A stretch of 55,489 bases of DNA from Actinomycetes bacterium (GTDB taxonomy: Bacteria; Actinomycetota; Actinomycetes; Actinomycetales; Actinomycetaceae), in contig JAEWHO010000017.1 in assembly GCA_023387755.1 (NCBI GenBank), forward strand, positions 1 through 55,489, given 5' to 3'. The notes below the pieces were generated by a model that searched no databases, had not been told where the DNA came from, and was given only the letters and a program-made list of their open reading frames with translations. Shown here piece after piece: positions 25,145-33,581 of the stretch. Both the position numbers and the translations under genes were made by a program. The number at the start of each line of letters is the position of its first letter. The first letter of the stretch is position 1.

Positions 25145-25708
25145 TCAGCCCACATGGTGTAGCAGTAAGGCGAGGAAACAGATCGCGCTACCTGCCAGCG
25201 CCAGCGGAATCGCGGCAATCGTGCCGAGGAAGCTGAGCAAAACCCAGCGCATGTCATAGCGCAAATACGGGGCCTGAACGGGGCCACCTGCCGCCCGTAG
25301 TAAGGCGCGCTGGGCGGCTTCGATACGGGGTAGGAACCGGACCGTGTGGATACGCGATTCCTGGTAGGCGCTACCGAGTGCTTCAGCCTCGGCCCGATAT
25401 CGGGCATCGAGACCATCGTTGGATGCTCCGGCAGGGGCCGCCAGATCACGCGAGGTGCTGTGGTCGGGCAGTTGCTGATTGATACGCGCGCGATACCAAG
25501 CGAAAGTACCCACCGCGATCCAGGCCACCACGGCGGTTGCCAGGGGCAGGAACGCAATGAACGTATGAGACGTATTAAGCAGGAGCACACTGGCAAGGGT
25601 GTAGATCGCCAGTACTAGGGAAGCCAGAATAAGGACAGCTTTACCCGGACGGCGCGCCATCATCATGATCGTGGGCAGCAGCCGGCTCACAGTTTCGCTT
25701 TGGCTCAT
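25145..25708 (-). CDS. Unknown small membrane protein
   Basis: I do not recognise the family. The 187-residue protein has two hydrophobic segments near the N-terminus (AVLILASLVLAIYTLASVLLL and FIAFLPLATAVVAWIAVGTFAW), a soluble central loop of about 75 residues with a helical part (DARYRAEAEALGSAYQESRI), and a final hydrophobic hairpin (VLLSFLGTIAAIPLALAGSAICFLALLL). No catalytic motif is visible. It is divergent from lepA across 142 bp and precedes the PemK-like gene by 23 bp. Confidence 0.6.
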   Translation of the reverse strand: MSQSETVSRLLPTIMMMARRPGKAVLILASLVLAIYTLASVLLLNTSHTFIAFLPLATAVVAWIAVGTFAWYRARINQQLPDHSTSRDLAAPAGASNDGLDARYRAEAEALGSAYQESRIHTVRFLPRIEAAQRALLRAAGGPVQAPYLRYDMRWVLLSFLGTIAAIPLALAGSAICFLALLLHHVG

Positions 25709-25742
25709 GCCTTAACTGTCTCATATCTGCCTGAGGTCGCCC

Positions 25743-25784
25743 ACCGGGGCCACCCGGACCGGTGCCTACCGGGGCCGCCCGGAC
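25743..25784. repeat. Imperfect 25-bp-period direct repeat upstream of lepA
   Basis: ACCGGGGCCACCCGGAC (25743-25759) recurs with one change at 25768-25784. Each copy can form a small GC hairpin. It lies in the divergent gap before the lepA -10 box. Confidence 0.5.
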
Positions 25785-25812
25785 TGAATGGAGGTTTAGT
25801 GCGCGGACATGC

Positions 25813-25818
25813 GACAAT
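25813..25818 (+). promoter_or_regulatory. Candidate -10 box of lepA
   Basis: GACAAT would give a leader of about 27 nt that contains GAGAGGA before the GTG at 25851. Confidence 0.4.
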
Positions 25819-25850
25819 AGCGGCGCTAGCATCTGTGAGAGGACAACCGA

Positions 25851-27695
25851 GTGCCTGAACGTTCGATGGGGGCTATCACCCCAGCCGCAACCGACCCGTC
25901 GCTTCTGCGCAACTTCTGCATTATCGCGCATATTGACCACGGGAAATCCACGCTCGCCGACCGCATGCTTCAGCTGACCGGCGTCGTCGAAGAACGCCTG
26001 ATGCGGGCCCAGTATCTCGATCGGATGGAAATTGAGCGCGAACGCGGGATTACCATTAAATCGCAGGCCGTGCGGATGCCCTGGCAGGTTGACGGGCAAC
26101 ACTACGCCCTCAATATGATCGACACCCCCGGCCACGTGGATTTCTCCTATGAGGTCTCCCGCTCCCTGGCAGCCTGTGAAGGGGCGGTGCTATTGGTGGA
26201 CGCCGCCCAGGGAATTGAGGCGCAAACCCTTGCGAACTTGTACATGGCGCTAGAAAACGACCTCACCATCATCCCGGTGCTCAATAAGATCGACCTGCCG
26301 GCCGCGCAGCCGGAGAAATACGCGGAGGAACTTGCTGGTCTGATCGGGGGAGAACCCGAGGACTGCCTGCAGGTATCAGGTAAAACCGGCGTCGGCGTCA
26401 CCGATCTGCTCGACCGGATCGTGGCCACCATCCCCGCTCCCCAGGGGGATGCTAACGGCCCCACACGCGCCATGATTTTCGACTCCGTCTATGACACTTA
26501 CCGCGGCGTGGTCACCTATGTGCGCGTCGTTGACGGGCAGATCGCGCCCCGCGACCGCATCGAAATGCTCTCCACCCGCGCCACGCACGAACTGCTCGAA
26601 ATCGGCGTTATCTCGCCCGAACCTACCCCGTCGAAAGGCCTGGGGGTAGGGGAAGTGGGATATTTGATCACCGGCGTGAAAGACGTGCGGCAATCGCGGG
26701 TGGGGGATACCGTGACGACGACGGCGCGCGAAGCCACCCAGCCGCTAGCCGGCTACCGCGACCCGCAACCGATGGTCTTTTCCGGTCTGTATCCCATCGA
26801 CGGCTCCCAGTACCCGGATCTGCGCGAGGCGCTGGATAAGTTGAAACTCAACGATGCCGCGCTGGTCTATGAGCCAGAAACCTCTGCTGCCCTCGGATTC
26901 GGCTACCGGTGTGGTTTCTTGGGCTTGTTGCATTTGGAGATTGTGCGTGAACGCCTGGAGCGGGAGTTTAACCTTGATCTCATCTCCACTGCGCCGAACG
27001 TGATCTACACCGTGGTGAAGGAGGACGGCTCGGAGGTTAAGGTAACGAATCCGTCGGAATTCCCCGACGGTAAGATTCATGAAGTGCGAGAACCGGTCGT
27101 GCGCGCCACCATTTTGCTACCCAGTGAATTTATCGGCGCCGTGATGGAGTTGTGCCAGGGACGCCGGGGGAACCTCCTCGGTATGGATTACCTCTCCCCG
27201 GAGCGGGTTGAGTTGCGGTACACCCTGCCGTTGGCGGAGATCGTGTTCGACTTCTTTGACCAGCTGAAATCTCGCACTAAGGGATACGCTTCTCTCGACT
27301 ACGACACCACTGGCGAGCAGGCCGCGAATTTGGTGAAGGTCGATATTTTGCTGCACGGGGATCAAGTGGACGCATTCTCCGCGATTGTGCACCGCGATAA
27401 GGCCTATGACTATGGCGTGCAGATGGCCGGGAAGTTGAAGAAACTTATTCCCCGCCAGCAATTCGAAGTGCCGATTCAGGCCGCTATTGGGTCGCGGATT
27501 ATCGCCCGGGAAACTATTCGGGCGCTGCGTAAAGATATGCTCGCGAAATGTTATGGCGGCGATATTTCGCGTAAACGCAAACTGCTGGAAAAGCAGAAGG
27601 AAGGTAAGAAACGCATGAAGGCAATCGGCCGGGTGGAAGTCCCGCAGGAAGCCTTCGTCGCCGCCCTCGCCTCGGACTCCGGCAGCGGCTCGTGA
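25851..27695 (+). CDS. lepA: Translation factor LepA (EF4)
   Basis: A 614-residue translational GTPase thought to aid ribosome function and 30S biogenesis. G1 is AHIDHGKSTLADRM, G2 contains RERGITIKSQ, G3 is DTPGHVDFSYEV, and G4 is NKIDLP. The LepA-specific C-terminal domain is present with RKDMLAKCYGGDISRKRKLL. The GTG start has GAGAGGA 6 nt upstream. The gene is coupled to trmB by a GTGA overlap and heads a lepA-trmB-hemW unit. Confidence 0.96.
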   Translation: MPERSMGAITPAATDPSLLRNFCIIAHIDHGKSTLADRMLQLTGVVEERLMRAQYLDRMEIERERGITIKSQAVRMPWQVDGQHYALNMIDTPGHVDFSYEVSRSLAACEGAVLLVDAAQGIEAQTLANLYMALENDLTIIPVLNKIDLPAAQPEKYAEELAGLIGGEPEDCLQVSGKTGVGVTDLLDRIVATIPAPQGDANGPTRAMIFDSVYDTYRGVVTYVRVVDGQIAPRDRIEMLSTRATHELLEIGVISPEPTPSKGLGVGEVGYLITGVKDVRQSRVGDTVTTTAREATQPLAGYRDPQPMVFSGLYPIDGSQYPDLREALDKLKLNDAALVYEPETSAALGFGYRCGFLGLLHLEIVRERLEREFNLDLISTAPNVIYTVVKEDGSEVKVTNPSEFPDGKIHEVREPVVRATILLPSEFIGAVMELCQGRRGNLLGMDYLSPERVELRYTLPLAEIVFDFFDQLKSRTKGYASLDYDTTGEQAANLVKVDILLHGDQVDAFSAIVHRDKAYDYGVQMAGKLKKLIPRQQFEVPIQAAIGSRIIARETIRALRKDMLAKCYGGDISRKRKLLEKQKEGKKRMKAIGRVEVPQEAFVAALASDSGSGS

Positions 27696-28435
27696 ACCAG
27701 GACCCCACCCGCGCCAGCGCGGCGCCGTTCATGGCCCGCACCACCTCCTTTGTGCGGCGCGGTATGCGCATGACGCGTTCCCAGGCGCGCGCCTGGGAAC
27801 GGTTGGCGGACCGCTACGTTCTGCCCTTTGATCACGCTGAGGGGTCGACCACAGTAGCCGAAGGGCAGCGCATCGACCTGGATTCGCTCCGCGAGGAAGT
27901 GGGGCAGGCGGGCGGCGTCGTCGTCGAAATTGGTACCGGCACGGGGGACCAAATCGTGCACGCGGCGCGCACCCACCCCGAGTGCCTGTTTTTGGGTTTC
28001 GAGGTGTGGCGGCCCGGGATCGCGCAAGCGCTGATGAAAGCTGATGATGCTGGCGTGACCAACCTGCGTTTCATCGAGGCCGACGCCGAACAAGCCCTGC
28101 CGATCCTGCTGCCGGCAGGAGCGGTTGCGGAGGTGTGGACCTTCTTCCCCGACCCGTGGCGCAAGACCCGCCACCATAAACGTCGGTTGGTCAAACCCAC
28201 CTTCGCCAGTGCGGTCGCGAATGTTCTCCAGCCCGGCGGGATCTGGCGCCTGGCCACCGACTGGCGCTCCTATGCCACCGATATGATCCACGTCCTGGCC
28301 GCCCACCCCGATTTTGACCTGTACTCGCGGGGGCGTTTCGCGGGGCGCACCCTCACCAAATTCGAGGAGCGCGCCCAGCGGGAAGGACGTTTCCCCTTTG
28401 ATCTGACCGCAGTGCGGCGGCGCGGGGATGAGTGA
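27692..28435 (+). CDS. trmB: tRNA (guanine-N7-)-methyltransferase
   Basis: A 247-residue Rossmann-fold enzyme that forms m7G46 in tRNA variable loops using S-adenosylmethionine. The cofactor motif is VEIGTGTGDQIVHAA. Conserved segments LGFEVWRPGI, FFPDPWRKTRHHKRRL and LATDWRSYA follow, the last two holding the catalytic Asp-Pro-Trp and tRNA-binding residues. The N-terminal 45 residues are basic. GTG overlaps the lepA stop (GTGA), and the 3' end overlaps hemW by 8 bp. Confidence 0.92.
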   Translation: MNQDPTRASAAPFMARTTSFVRRGMRMTRSQARAWERLADRYVLPFDHAEGSTTVAEGQRIDLDSLREEVGQAGGVVVEIGTGTGDQIVHAARTHPECLFLGFEVWRPGIAQALMKADDAGVTNLRFIEADAEQALPILLPAGAVAEVWTFFPDPWRKTRHHKRRLVKPTFASAVANVLQPGGIWRLATDWRSYATDMIHVLAAHPDFDLYSRGRFAGRTLTKFEERAQREGRFPFDLTAVRRRGDE

Positions 28436-29591
28436 ACTCGCCACACTGATAGCCGGGCGGGCCACAACGGATATCCCTTTTGCCGCCTATGTGCATATCC
28501 CGTTCTGCTCGGTGCGCTGTGGGTATTGCGATTTCAATACGTATGTGGCCGACTTCGGGCCAGGCGCAGAGCGGACCAGTTTCCACCACAGTGTGCGGCG
28601 GGAAATTGATTGGGCTGCGGATGCTCTCGGCTCCGCGCCGGCGCTGGATACCATCTTCTTTGGCGGCGGCACCCCCACCCAGCTGGCGGCCAGCCACCTG
28701 GCGGCCATCAAACGAACACTGCTCGGCACCTGGGGCGCACAATCGGGGCTGGAAGTCACCACCGAGGCGAATCCTGATTCCATCGACGACGCCTACTGTG
28801 CGGAGCTGGCCGCGGCAGGTTTCACCCGTATATCCCTCGGCATGCAAAGTAGCGACCCGCATATCCTGCACCTGCTTGACCGCACCCACAATCCCGCCAA
28901 CGTCCGCCTGGCCGTCCAGTCTGCCCGCAAAAACGGACTGGCCGTATCCCTCGACCTGATTTACGGCACACCGGGGGAGAGCGCCGCCTCCTGGCGAGCG
29001 ACTGTGGAGGCTGCCCTGGAGTTAGCCCCCGATCATATCTCCGCCTATGCGCTTGGCATTGAGCCTGGAACCAAACTGGGGGCGGCCCTCGCGCACGGGG
29101 ACTTCCCGCCGGTCAATCCTGATGAGCAGGCCGAACGCTATGAGCTGGCCGACGAGCTGCTACATGCGGCCGGCTACCGCTGGTATGAGGTGTCCAATTG
29201 GGCGCGTCCCGGCCGCGAATGCCGCCACAATCTGCACTATTGGCGCGGTGCCAACTGGTGGGGATTCGGCCCCGGCGCGCACAGCCACATTGCCGGTGTG
29301 CGGTGGATGAATACCAAACACCCGCTTGCCTATGCCACCAGTTTTGCCCGCGGCGGCCCGGCCACGGATATCGAACAGCTCACCGCCGAGCAGCGCGAGG
29401 AGGAGCGGGTTATGCTCGGCGTTCGCTTGGCCGAGGGGTTGCCAATCCCGACGACGCCGCCCGCCGTCGTCACCGAACTAGTCGACGACGGTCTCATTAC
29501 CGCGGCGGGCGCCGCCGCCGGCCGCGCAATTCTGACGCGACGGGGCCGGCTCCTGGCCGATCACGTTACCTATCGGCTACTCGGCATCTAA
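28428..29591 (+). CDS. hemW: Radical SAM heme chaperone HemW
   Basis: A 387-residue radical SAM protein. The cluster motif is CSVRCGYC (Cys27, Cys31, Cys34). It has the GGGTPT segment, SLGMQSSDPHILHLLDRTH, and the HemW C-terminal part with HNLHYWRGANWWGFGPGAHSH. It lacks the N-terminal extension and extra cysteine typical of true HemN coproporphyrinogen dehydrogenase, so heme binding and trafficking is the likelier role. The ATG lies within the end of trmB. The gene is convergent with the DUF3097 gene, with a 50-bp gap and no clear terminator. Confidence 0.92.
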   Translation: MSELATLIAGRATTDIPFAAYVHIPFCSVRCGYCDFNTYVADFGPGAERTSFHHSVRREIDWAADALGSAPALDTIFFGGGTPTQLAASHLAAIKRTLLGTWGAQSGLEVTTEANPDSIDDAYCAELAAAGFTRISLGMQSSDPHILHLLDRTHNPANVRLAVQSARKNGLAVSLDLIYGTPGESAASWRATVEAALELAPDHISAYALGIEPGTKLGAALAHGDFPPVNPDEQAERYELADELLHAAGYRWYEVSNWARPGRECRHNLHYWRGANWWGFGPGAHSHIAGVRWMNTKHPLAYATSFARGGPATDIEQLTAEQREEERVMLGVRLAEGLPIPTTPPAVVTELVDDGLITAAGAAAGRAILTRRGRLLADHVTYRLLGI

Positions 29592-29641
29592 GACGTGGCG
29601 TAGCCAGAATCCGCGGACGGGCCCCGCCGGAGTCGACGACC

Positions 29642-30517
29642 CTAGCTCTGTGGCCCATATTTATCCTGGAGCACAAAGTCGATGAGTTCTTCCATACGCC
29701 CCAAAAGGGACGATTCAATATCAGCGTAGGTGCGTACCCGCGCAAGAATTGCCTGCCAGCCCTGGGCAATATCTGCCTGTGTTTGAGCTGGCAGTCCCAA
29801 AGCCTGCAGCGTGCCCACTTTAATGTCAGTGCCGCGCGGAATATCCGGCCACGCTGTGAGCCCCACCCGGGCGGGTTTAATTGCCTGCCACACGTCAATA
29901 TAGGGGTGCCCGAGCACCAGCACATGATCCCGGCCGGGCAGACCGGCCAGGGCCTGCTGCACCAGGCGCGTCTCTTTACTGCCGGGTACATAGTGATCCA
30001 CGAGCACTCCGGCCCTCCGACCCGGGCCAGGCTTAAACACACGTAAGACCGCAGCGAGATTATCGACACCTTCCAGTAGCTCGACCGCTACGCCGTCATA
30101 CGCCAAATCCTCGCCCCACACCTTCATAATGAGGTCCGCATCATGGCGACCTTCCACCCAGATTCGCGAGGGGAGGGCAATCTGGGGGCGGGCGTCAGGA
30201 ACGGCGAGCGAACCCGAGGCAGTGCGGCGGGCGGGCGCGGGCTGGCGCTGAGGCGCGGCTGGCGCGGGCGGCACCAAAATCACCGGCTCGCCGTCGATAA
30301 GGAATCCGGGGCCGATCCGAAAGGAACGCACCCGCCCATGCCGATCCTCCAGGTCAATAAGGAAGATCCCGCCGGATTTCTCCCACCGCGTAATCGCCCC
30401 CACCCAGCCGCTTTCCACATCCTCAACCACCATCCCGGCGGTAATCGCGACCTCCCGGGCGCGGGCACGACGGTGCGGATTATGGGCCAGAATATCGGAG
30501 CCATAGCGGTCATACAT
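29642..30517 (-). CDS. DUF3097 family protein
   Basis: A 291-residue actinobacterial protein of the DUF3097 family. The N-terminal 75 residues form a small beta domain (VEDVESGWVGAITRW to VRSFRIGPGFLIDG). The C-terminal part starts RIWVEGRHDADLIMKVWG and contains VLVDHYVPGSKET and VLGHPYIDVW, a pattern reminiscent of a Toprim fold (Glu, then Asp-x-Asp-like acidic residues), though this is only resemblance. Function unknown. The ATG at 30517 is chosen because TAGGAT ends 7 nt upstream and the protein begins MYDRYGSDIL. It is divergent from hrcA. Confidence 0.82.
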   Translation of the reverse strand: MYDRYGSDILAHNPHRRARAREVAITAGMVVEDVESGWVGAITRWEKSGGIFLIDLEDRHGRVRSFRIGPGFLIDGEPVILVPPAPAAPQRQPAPARRTASGSLAVPDARPQIALPSRIWVEGRHDADLIMKVWGEDLAYDGVAVELLEGVDNLAAVLRVFKPGPGRRAGVLVDHYVPGSKETRLVQQALAGLPGRDHVLVLGHPYIDVWQAIKPARVGLTAWPDIPRGTDIKVGTLQALGLPAQTQADIAQGWQAILARVRTYADIESSLLGRMEELIDFVLQDKYGPQS

Positions 30518-30524
30518 GTGCGCC

Positions 30525-30530
30525 ATCCTA
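30525..30530 (-). promoter_or_regulatory. Predicted -10 box of the leaderless DUF3097 gene
   Basis: TAGGAT on the minus strand ends 7 nt before the ATG at 30517. Confidence 0.5.
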
Positions 30531-30571
30531 ATCAAGCCGACGGCGACGACGGCGCTCGCCAGGCCGCGTAG

Positions 30572-30600
30572 GTGGCAGTTGCCGCGCGGCGCGGTAGACT
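30572..30600 (+). promoter_or_regulatory. Predicted promoter of the hrcA-dnaJ run
   Basis: GTGGCA (30572-30577) and TAGACT (30595-30600) are spaced by 17 nt. The CIRCE operator begins on the last base of the -10 box, so bound HrcA would cover the transcription start. Confidence 0.5.
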
Positions 30601-30626
30601 TGGCACTCGGAAGGCGAGAGTGCAAA
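30600..30626. promoter_or_regulatory. CIRCE operator (HrcA binding site)
   Basis: TTGGCACTC (30600-30608), 9-nt spacer, GAGTGCAAA (30618-30626). This matches the CIRCE consensus TTAGCACTC-N9-GAGTGCTAA at 16 of 18 positions with the exact spacer length. It indicates autorepression of hrcA and heat-inducible dnaJ. Confidence 0.93.
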
Positions 30627-30639
30627 GAAAGGAGGGGCC

Positions 30640-31671
30640 GTGAGGGCATCAGAGCGGCGGCTACAGGTGCTGCAAGCCATCGTGCAGGATTACGTCCATA
30701 CTCGTGAACCTGTCGGATCGCGGGCCCTCGTGGAACGGCACGGGCTCGAAGTATCGCCGGCTACCATCCGTAACGATATGGCCGCGTTGGAAGAGGCGGG
30801 GCTTATTACTCAGCCGCACACCTCCGCCGGGCGGATCCCGACCGACCAGGGCTACCGCGCTTTCGTCGATCAGATTTCCCGATTGAAGCCTCTATCTGCC
30901 GCAGAAAAACGGGCCATTGAGAGTCTGCTGCACGACGCCGTCGATCTGGAAGACATCCTGGAACGGTCCGTGCGGCTACTGGCCGCCCTCACCCAGCAGG
31001 TCGCCGTCGTCCAATATCCGTCACTGCACCGGGCCGTTATCCGGCATCTCGAACTGGTCTCCCTTAGCCCGCGTTTGCTGCTGGTTGTGATCATTACCGA
31101 CTCTGGTCGGGTGGAGCAACGCACCATCGCATCTGCGGTGCCGCTAGAGGAGGCAGAACTAGTGGCATTAAAGACGGCGCTTAATCAGGCAGTGGCGGGG
31201 CTGAGACTGCCGGAGTTGCGAGAACCACTGGCTGCATTGTGCGGGCAAGTGCCAGTGGCCCTATCTACCCTGGTGGATGCTATCGGGCAGGAGCTCGTTA
31301 ATATCTTGCAGTCGGAGTCAGTGGATCGAGTGGCTATGGCCGGGACTGCCAATCTGGCCCGCACCGCACAGGATTTTCAAGGCACTATTGGGCCGGTATT
31401 GCAGGCTTTAGAAGAGCAGGTCATCCTCCTGAAAATCTTTTCTGAAATGACGGACGACGAGGCGGTGTCCGTGAGGATCGGGCAGGAGACTCACCACGAT
31501 TCGCTGGCCGAAACTTCGCTGGTTACCTCCACCTACTCGGCCCCCGCTGAAACCCTGGCAGCCCTCGGAATTGTGGGCCCAACCCGGATGGACTATCCCG
31601 CCACTATGACCATCGTTCGGGCAGTAGCCCGCTATATTTCTAAGATCCTTAACGGAGAAGACGAGTCGTGA
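30640..31671 (+). CDS. hrcA: Heat-inducible transcription repressor HrcA
   Basis: A 343-residue repressor that binds CIRCE as a dimer and is stabilised by GroEL. The N-terminal winged helix has RRLQVLQAIVQDYVHTREPVG and VSPATIRNDMAALEEAGLI, and the HTSAGRIPTDQGYRAFVD wing is intact. The dimerisation domain ends in VGPTRMDYPATMTIVRAVARYIS. GTG follows GAAAGGAGG. The CIRCE site just upstream shows autoregulation. Its TGA overlaps the dnaJ GTG by 4 bp. Confidence 0.96.
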   Translation: MRASERRLQVLQAIVQDYVHTREPVGSRALVERHGLEVSPATIRNDMAALEEAGLITQPHTSAGRIPTDQGYRAFVDQISRLKPLSAAEKRAIESLLHDAVDLEDILERSVRLLAALTQQVAVVQYPSLHRAVIRHLELVSLSPRLLLVVIITDSGRVEQRTIASAVPLEEAELVALKTALNQAVAGLRLPELREPLAALCGQVPVALSTLVDAIGQELVNILQSESVDRVAMAGTANLARTAQDFQGTIGPVLQALEEQVILLKIFSEMTDDEAVSVRIGQETHHDSLAETSLVTSTYSAPAETLAALGIVGPTRMDYPATMTIVRAVARYISKILNGEDES

Positions 31672-32789
31672 GCAACTACTATGACATCCTGGGAGTGAGC
31701 CGTGATGCCTCCCCGGAGGAGATTAAACGCGCCTACCGCAAACTCGCCCGCAAACTCCATCCGGACGTAGCCGGGCCGGGAGCGGAAGAAGAGTTCAAGG
31801 ATGTGCAGCGCGCCTATGAGGTGCTGTCCAATAAAGACAAGCGCCAGATGTACGACCTCGGTGGTGAAAGTGCGCTCGGTGGGGGTGGGGCTGGTGCCGG
31901 ATTTAGCGGTGCCTTCGGTGATTTCTTCGAAACCTTCTTTAACGCCGCCACCGGTGGGGCCGGCCAGCAAGGCCCCATGCCACGCGGCCGGCGGGGCCAG
32001 GATGCGCTCATCCGCCTCGATATTGACCTCGAAACCGCCGTCTTTGGTGGCCAACGCGAGGTGAAAGTCGATACCGCCGTCACCTGCCCCAGCTGCCAGG
32101 GTAGCTGCTGTGCGGCAGGGACCAGCCCGGTCACCTGCACCACCTGCCAGGGGCGCGGCCACGTACAGCGGGTAGCGCGCTCCTTCCTCGGCCAGGTCAT
32201 GACCACCGCACCCTGCCCGGACTGCCGCGGCTACGGCACGGTGATCGAGCGGCCCTGTACCGAGTGCTCGGGCGACGGCCGGGTGCGCACGCGGCGGAAC
32301 CTACCTCTGGACATTCCCGCCGGCGTCGATACCGGCACCCGTATCCGCATGACCGGTAAAGGGGAAGTCGGGCCCGGTGGTGGCCCCGCCGGGGACCTGT
32401 ACGTGGAAATTAAAGTGCTCTCCCACCCCACCTTCGCCCGCCAGGGCGACGACCTGCACTGCCACCTGTCAATCCCGATGACGGCGGCGGCCCTCGGTAC
32501 CGTCATCACCTTGGACACCCTCGACGGGCCCCAGGAGATTACCGTCCCCGCCGGCACCCCGTCCGGCCATATCACCACCCTCGATTCGCTCGGAGTGGGG
32601 CACCTGCGCAGCCCCGGCCGCGGGGACCTCCAAGTGCATATCGACGTCGCCGTACCTACGAACCTGTCCGAGCGGGAACGTGAACTGTTGCGAGAACTGG
32701 CAGAAATCCGAGGCGAAGAACGGATCGAACCGCGGGTTGCGCCCGCCTCCTCGGTCTTTAGTCGGCTGCGCGAGAAGATGGGCTTCTAG
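31668..32789 (+). CDS. dnaJ: Chaperone DnaJ
   Basis: A 373-residue type I Hsp40 that stimulates DnaK. The J-domain covers residues 1-65 with HPD at 31-33. A Gly-rich region follows (GGGGAGAGFSGAFGDFF), then four zinc-finger cysteine motifs: CPSCQGSC, CTTCQGRG, CPDCRGYG and CTECSGDG. The first deviates from CxxCxGxG, with Cys in place of the last Gly. The C-terminal substrate domains follow. It begins with GTG, coupled to hrcA; rsmE starts on the base after its stop codon. DnaJ paired with hrcA is the usual second dnaJ copy in actinobacteria; no dnaK or grpE is nearby. Confidence 0.95.
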   Translation: MSNYYDILGVSRDASPEEIKRAYRKLARKLHPDVAGPGAEEEFKDVQRAYEVLSNKDKRQMYDLGGESALGGGGAGAGFSGAFGDFFETFFNAATGGAGQQGPMPRGRRGQDALIRLDIDLETAVFGGQREVKVDTAVTCPSCQGSCCAAGTSPVTCTTCQGRGHVQRVARSFLGQVMTTAPCPDCRGYGTVIERPCTECSGDGRVRTRRNLPLDIPAGVDTGTRIRMTGKGEVGPGGGPAGDLYVEIKVLSHPTFARQGDDLHCHLSIPMTAAALGTVITLDTLDGPQEITVPAGTPSGHITTLDSLGVGHLRSPGRGDLQVHIDVAVPTNLSERERELLRELAEIRGEERIEPRVAPASSVFSRLREKMGF

Positions 32790-33533
32790 ATGACGCCTGC
32801 CGTCTTTATCGATCCCGCTGTGCGGCCCTGCCAGGCCGGGGATTGCCTCACCCTCACCGGCAGCGAAGCCCACCATGCCGTCGCGGTGCGGCGCATCCAG
32901 GTGGGGGAGACCATCGATCTGACGGACGGCTGCGGCCTGCGGGTGCGTGGGCAGGTGACGGCAGTAGCGAAAAATCCCGCCTCGTTAACCCTCCAGGTCG
33001 ACACCTGCACCCAGGAGCCCGCCCCGCGTCCGCGCCTGATCCTGGTACAGGCACTCGCCAAAGCAGGACGGGATGAGGCCGCCATCGAGATGGCCGTCGA
33101 AGTCGGGGCCGATGAGATCATTCCCTGGCAGGCAGCCCGCAGTATCGTCACCTGGCCGGCAGCCAAAGCCGAGAAGAAACGGCAGCGGTGGGCCGATATT
33201 GTGATGGCCGCGGCTAAACAGTCCCGCCGCGCCTACCTGCCCACAGTCCAGCCGCTGCACACCACCAAACAGCTGTCAGCCACCCTGGCAGACGCTCACA
33301 TACTGGTTCTGCATGAGCAGGCCAGCGTGCCCATGACGAGCGCCCAGCTGAGCGCGCCAGTGCTCGCCGTCGTCGTCGGGCCAGAAGGGGGGATCACCCA
33401 GGCGGAGGTGGACCTCTTTGGCGAGCACGCAGCCCAGGCAGTCACGGTGGGGCCGTATGTGATGCGCAGCTCCACGGCCGGGCCGATCGCGCTGGCGCAC
33501 TTGGCTGAACGCTGCGGCCGCTGGAGCGTATGA
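32790..33533 (+). CDS. rsmE: 16S rRNA (uracil(1498)-N3)-methyltransferase
   Basis: A 247-residue SPOUT methyltransferase that makes m3U1498 in 16S rRNA. The N-terminal PUA-like part contains GSEAHHAVAVRRIQVGETIDLTDG. Cofactor-knot motifs are VVVGPEGGITQAEVDLF and VGPYVMRSSTAGPIALAHL; family members usually read LGxRILRxETA here, so the end of the knot is slightly divergent. It abuts dnaJ with no gap, and phoH follows 48 bp later. Confidence 0.92.
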   Translation: MTPAVFIDPAVRPCQAGDCLTLTGSEAHHAVAVRRIQVGETIDLTDGCGLRVRGQVTAVAKNPASLTLQVDTCTQEPAPRPRLILVQALAKAGRDEAAIEMAVEVGADEIIPWQAARSIVTWPAAKAEKKRQRWADIVMAAAKQSRRAYLPTVQPLHTTKQLSATLADAHILVLHEQASVPMTSAQLSAPVLAVVVGPEGGITQAEVDLFGEHAAQAVTVGPYVMRSSTAGPIALAHLAERCGRWSV

Positions 33534-33581
33534 GTAGAATTAACGGCAAAACCCTCGACGACAAGGACGCGGCGCCACCCT

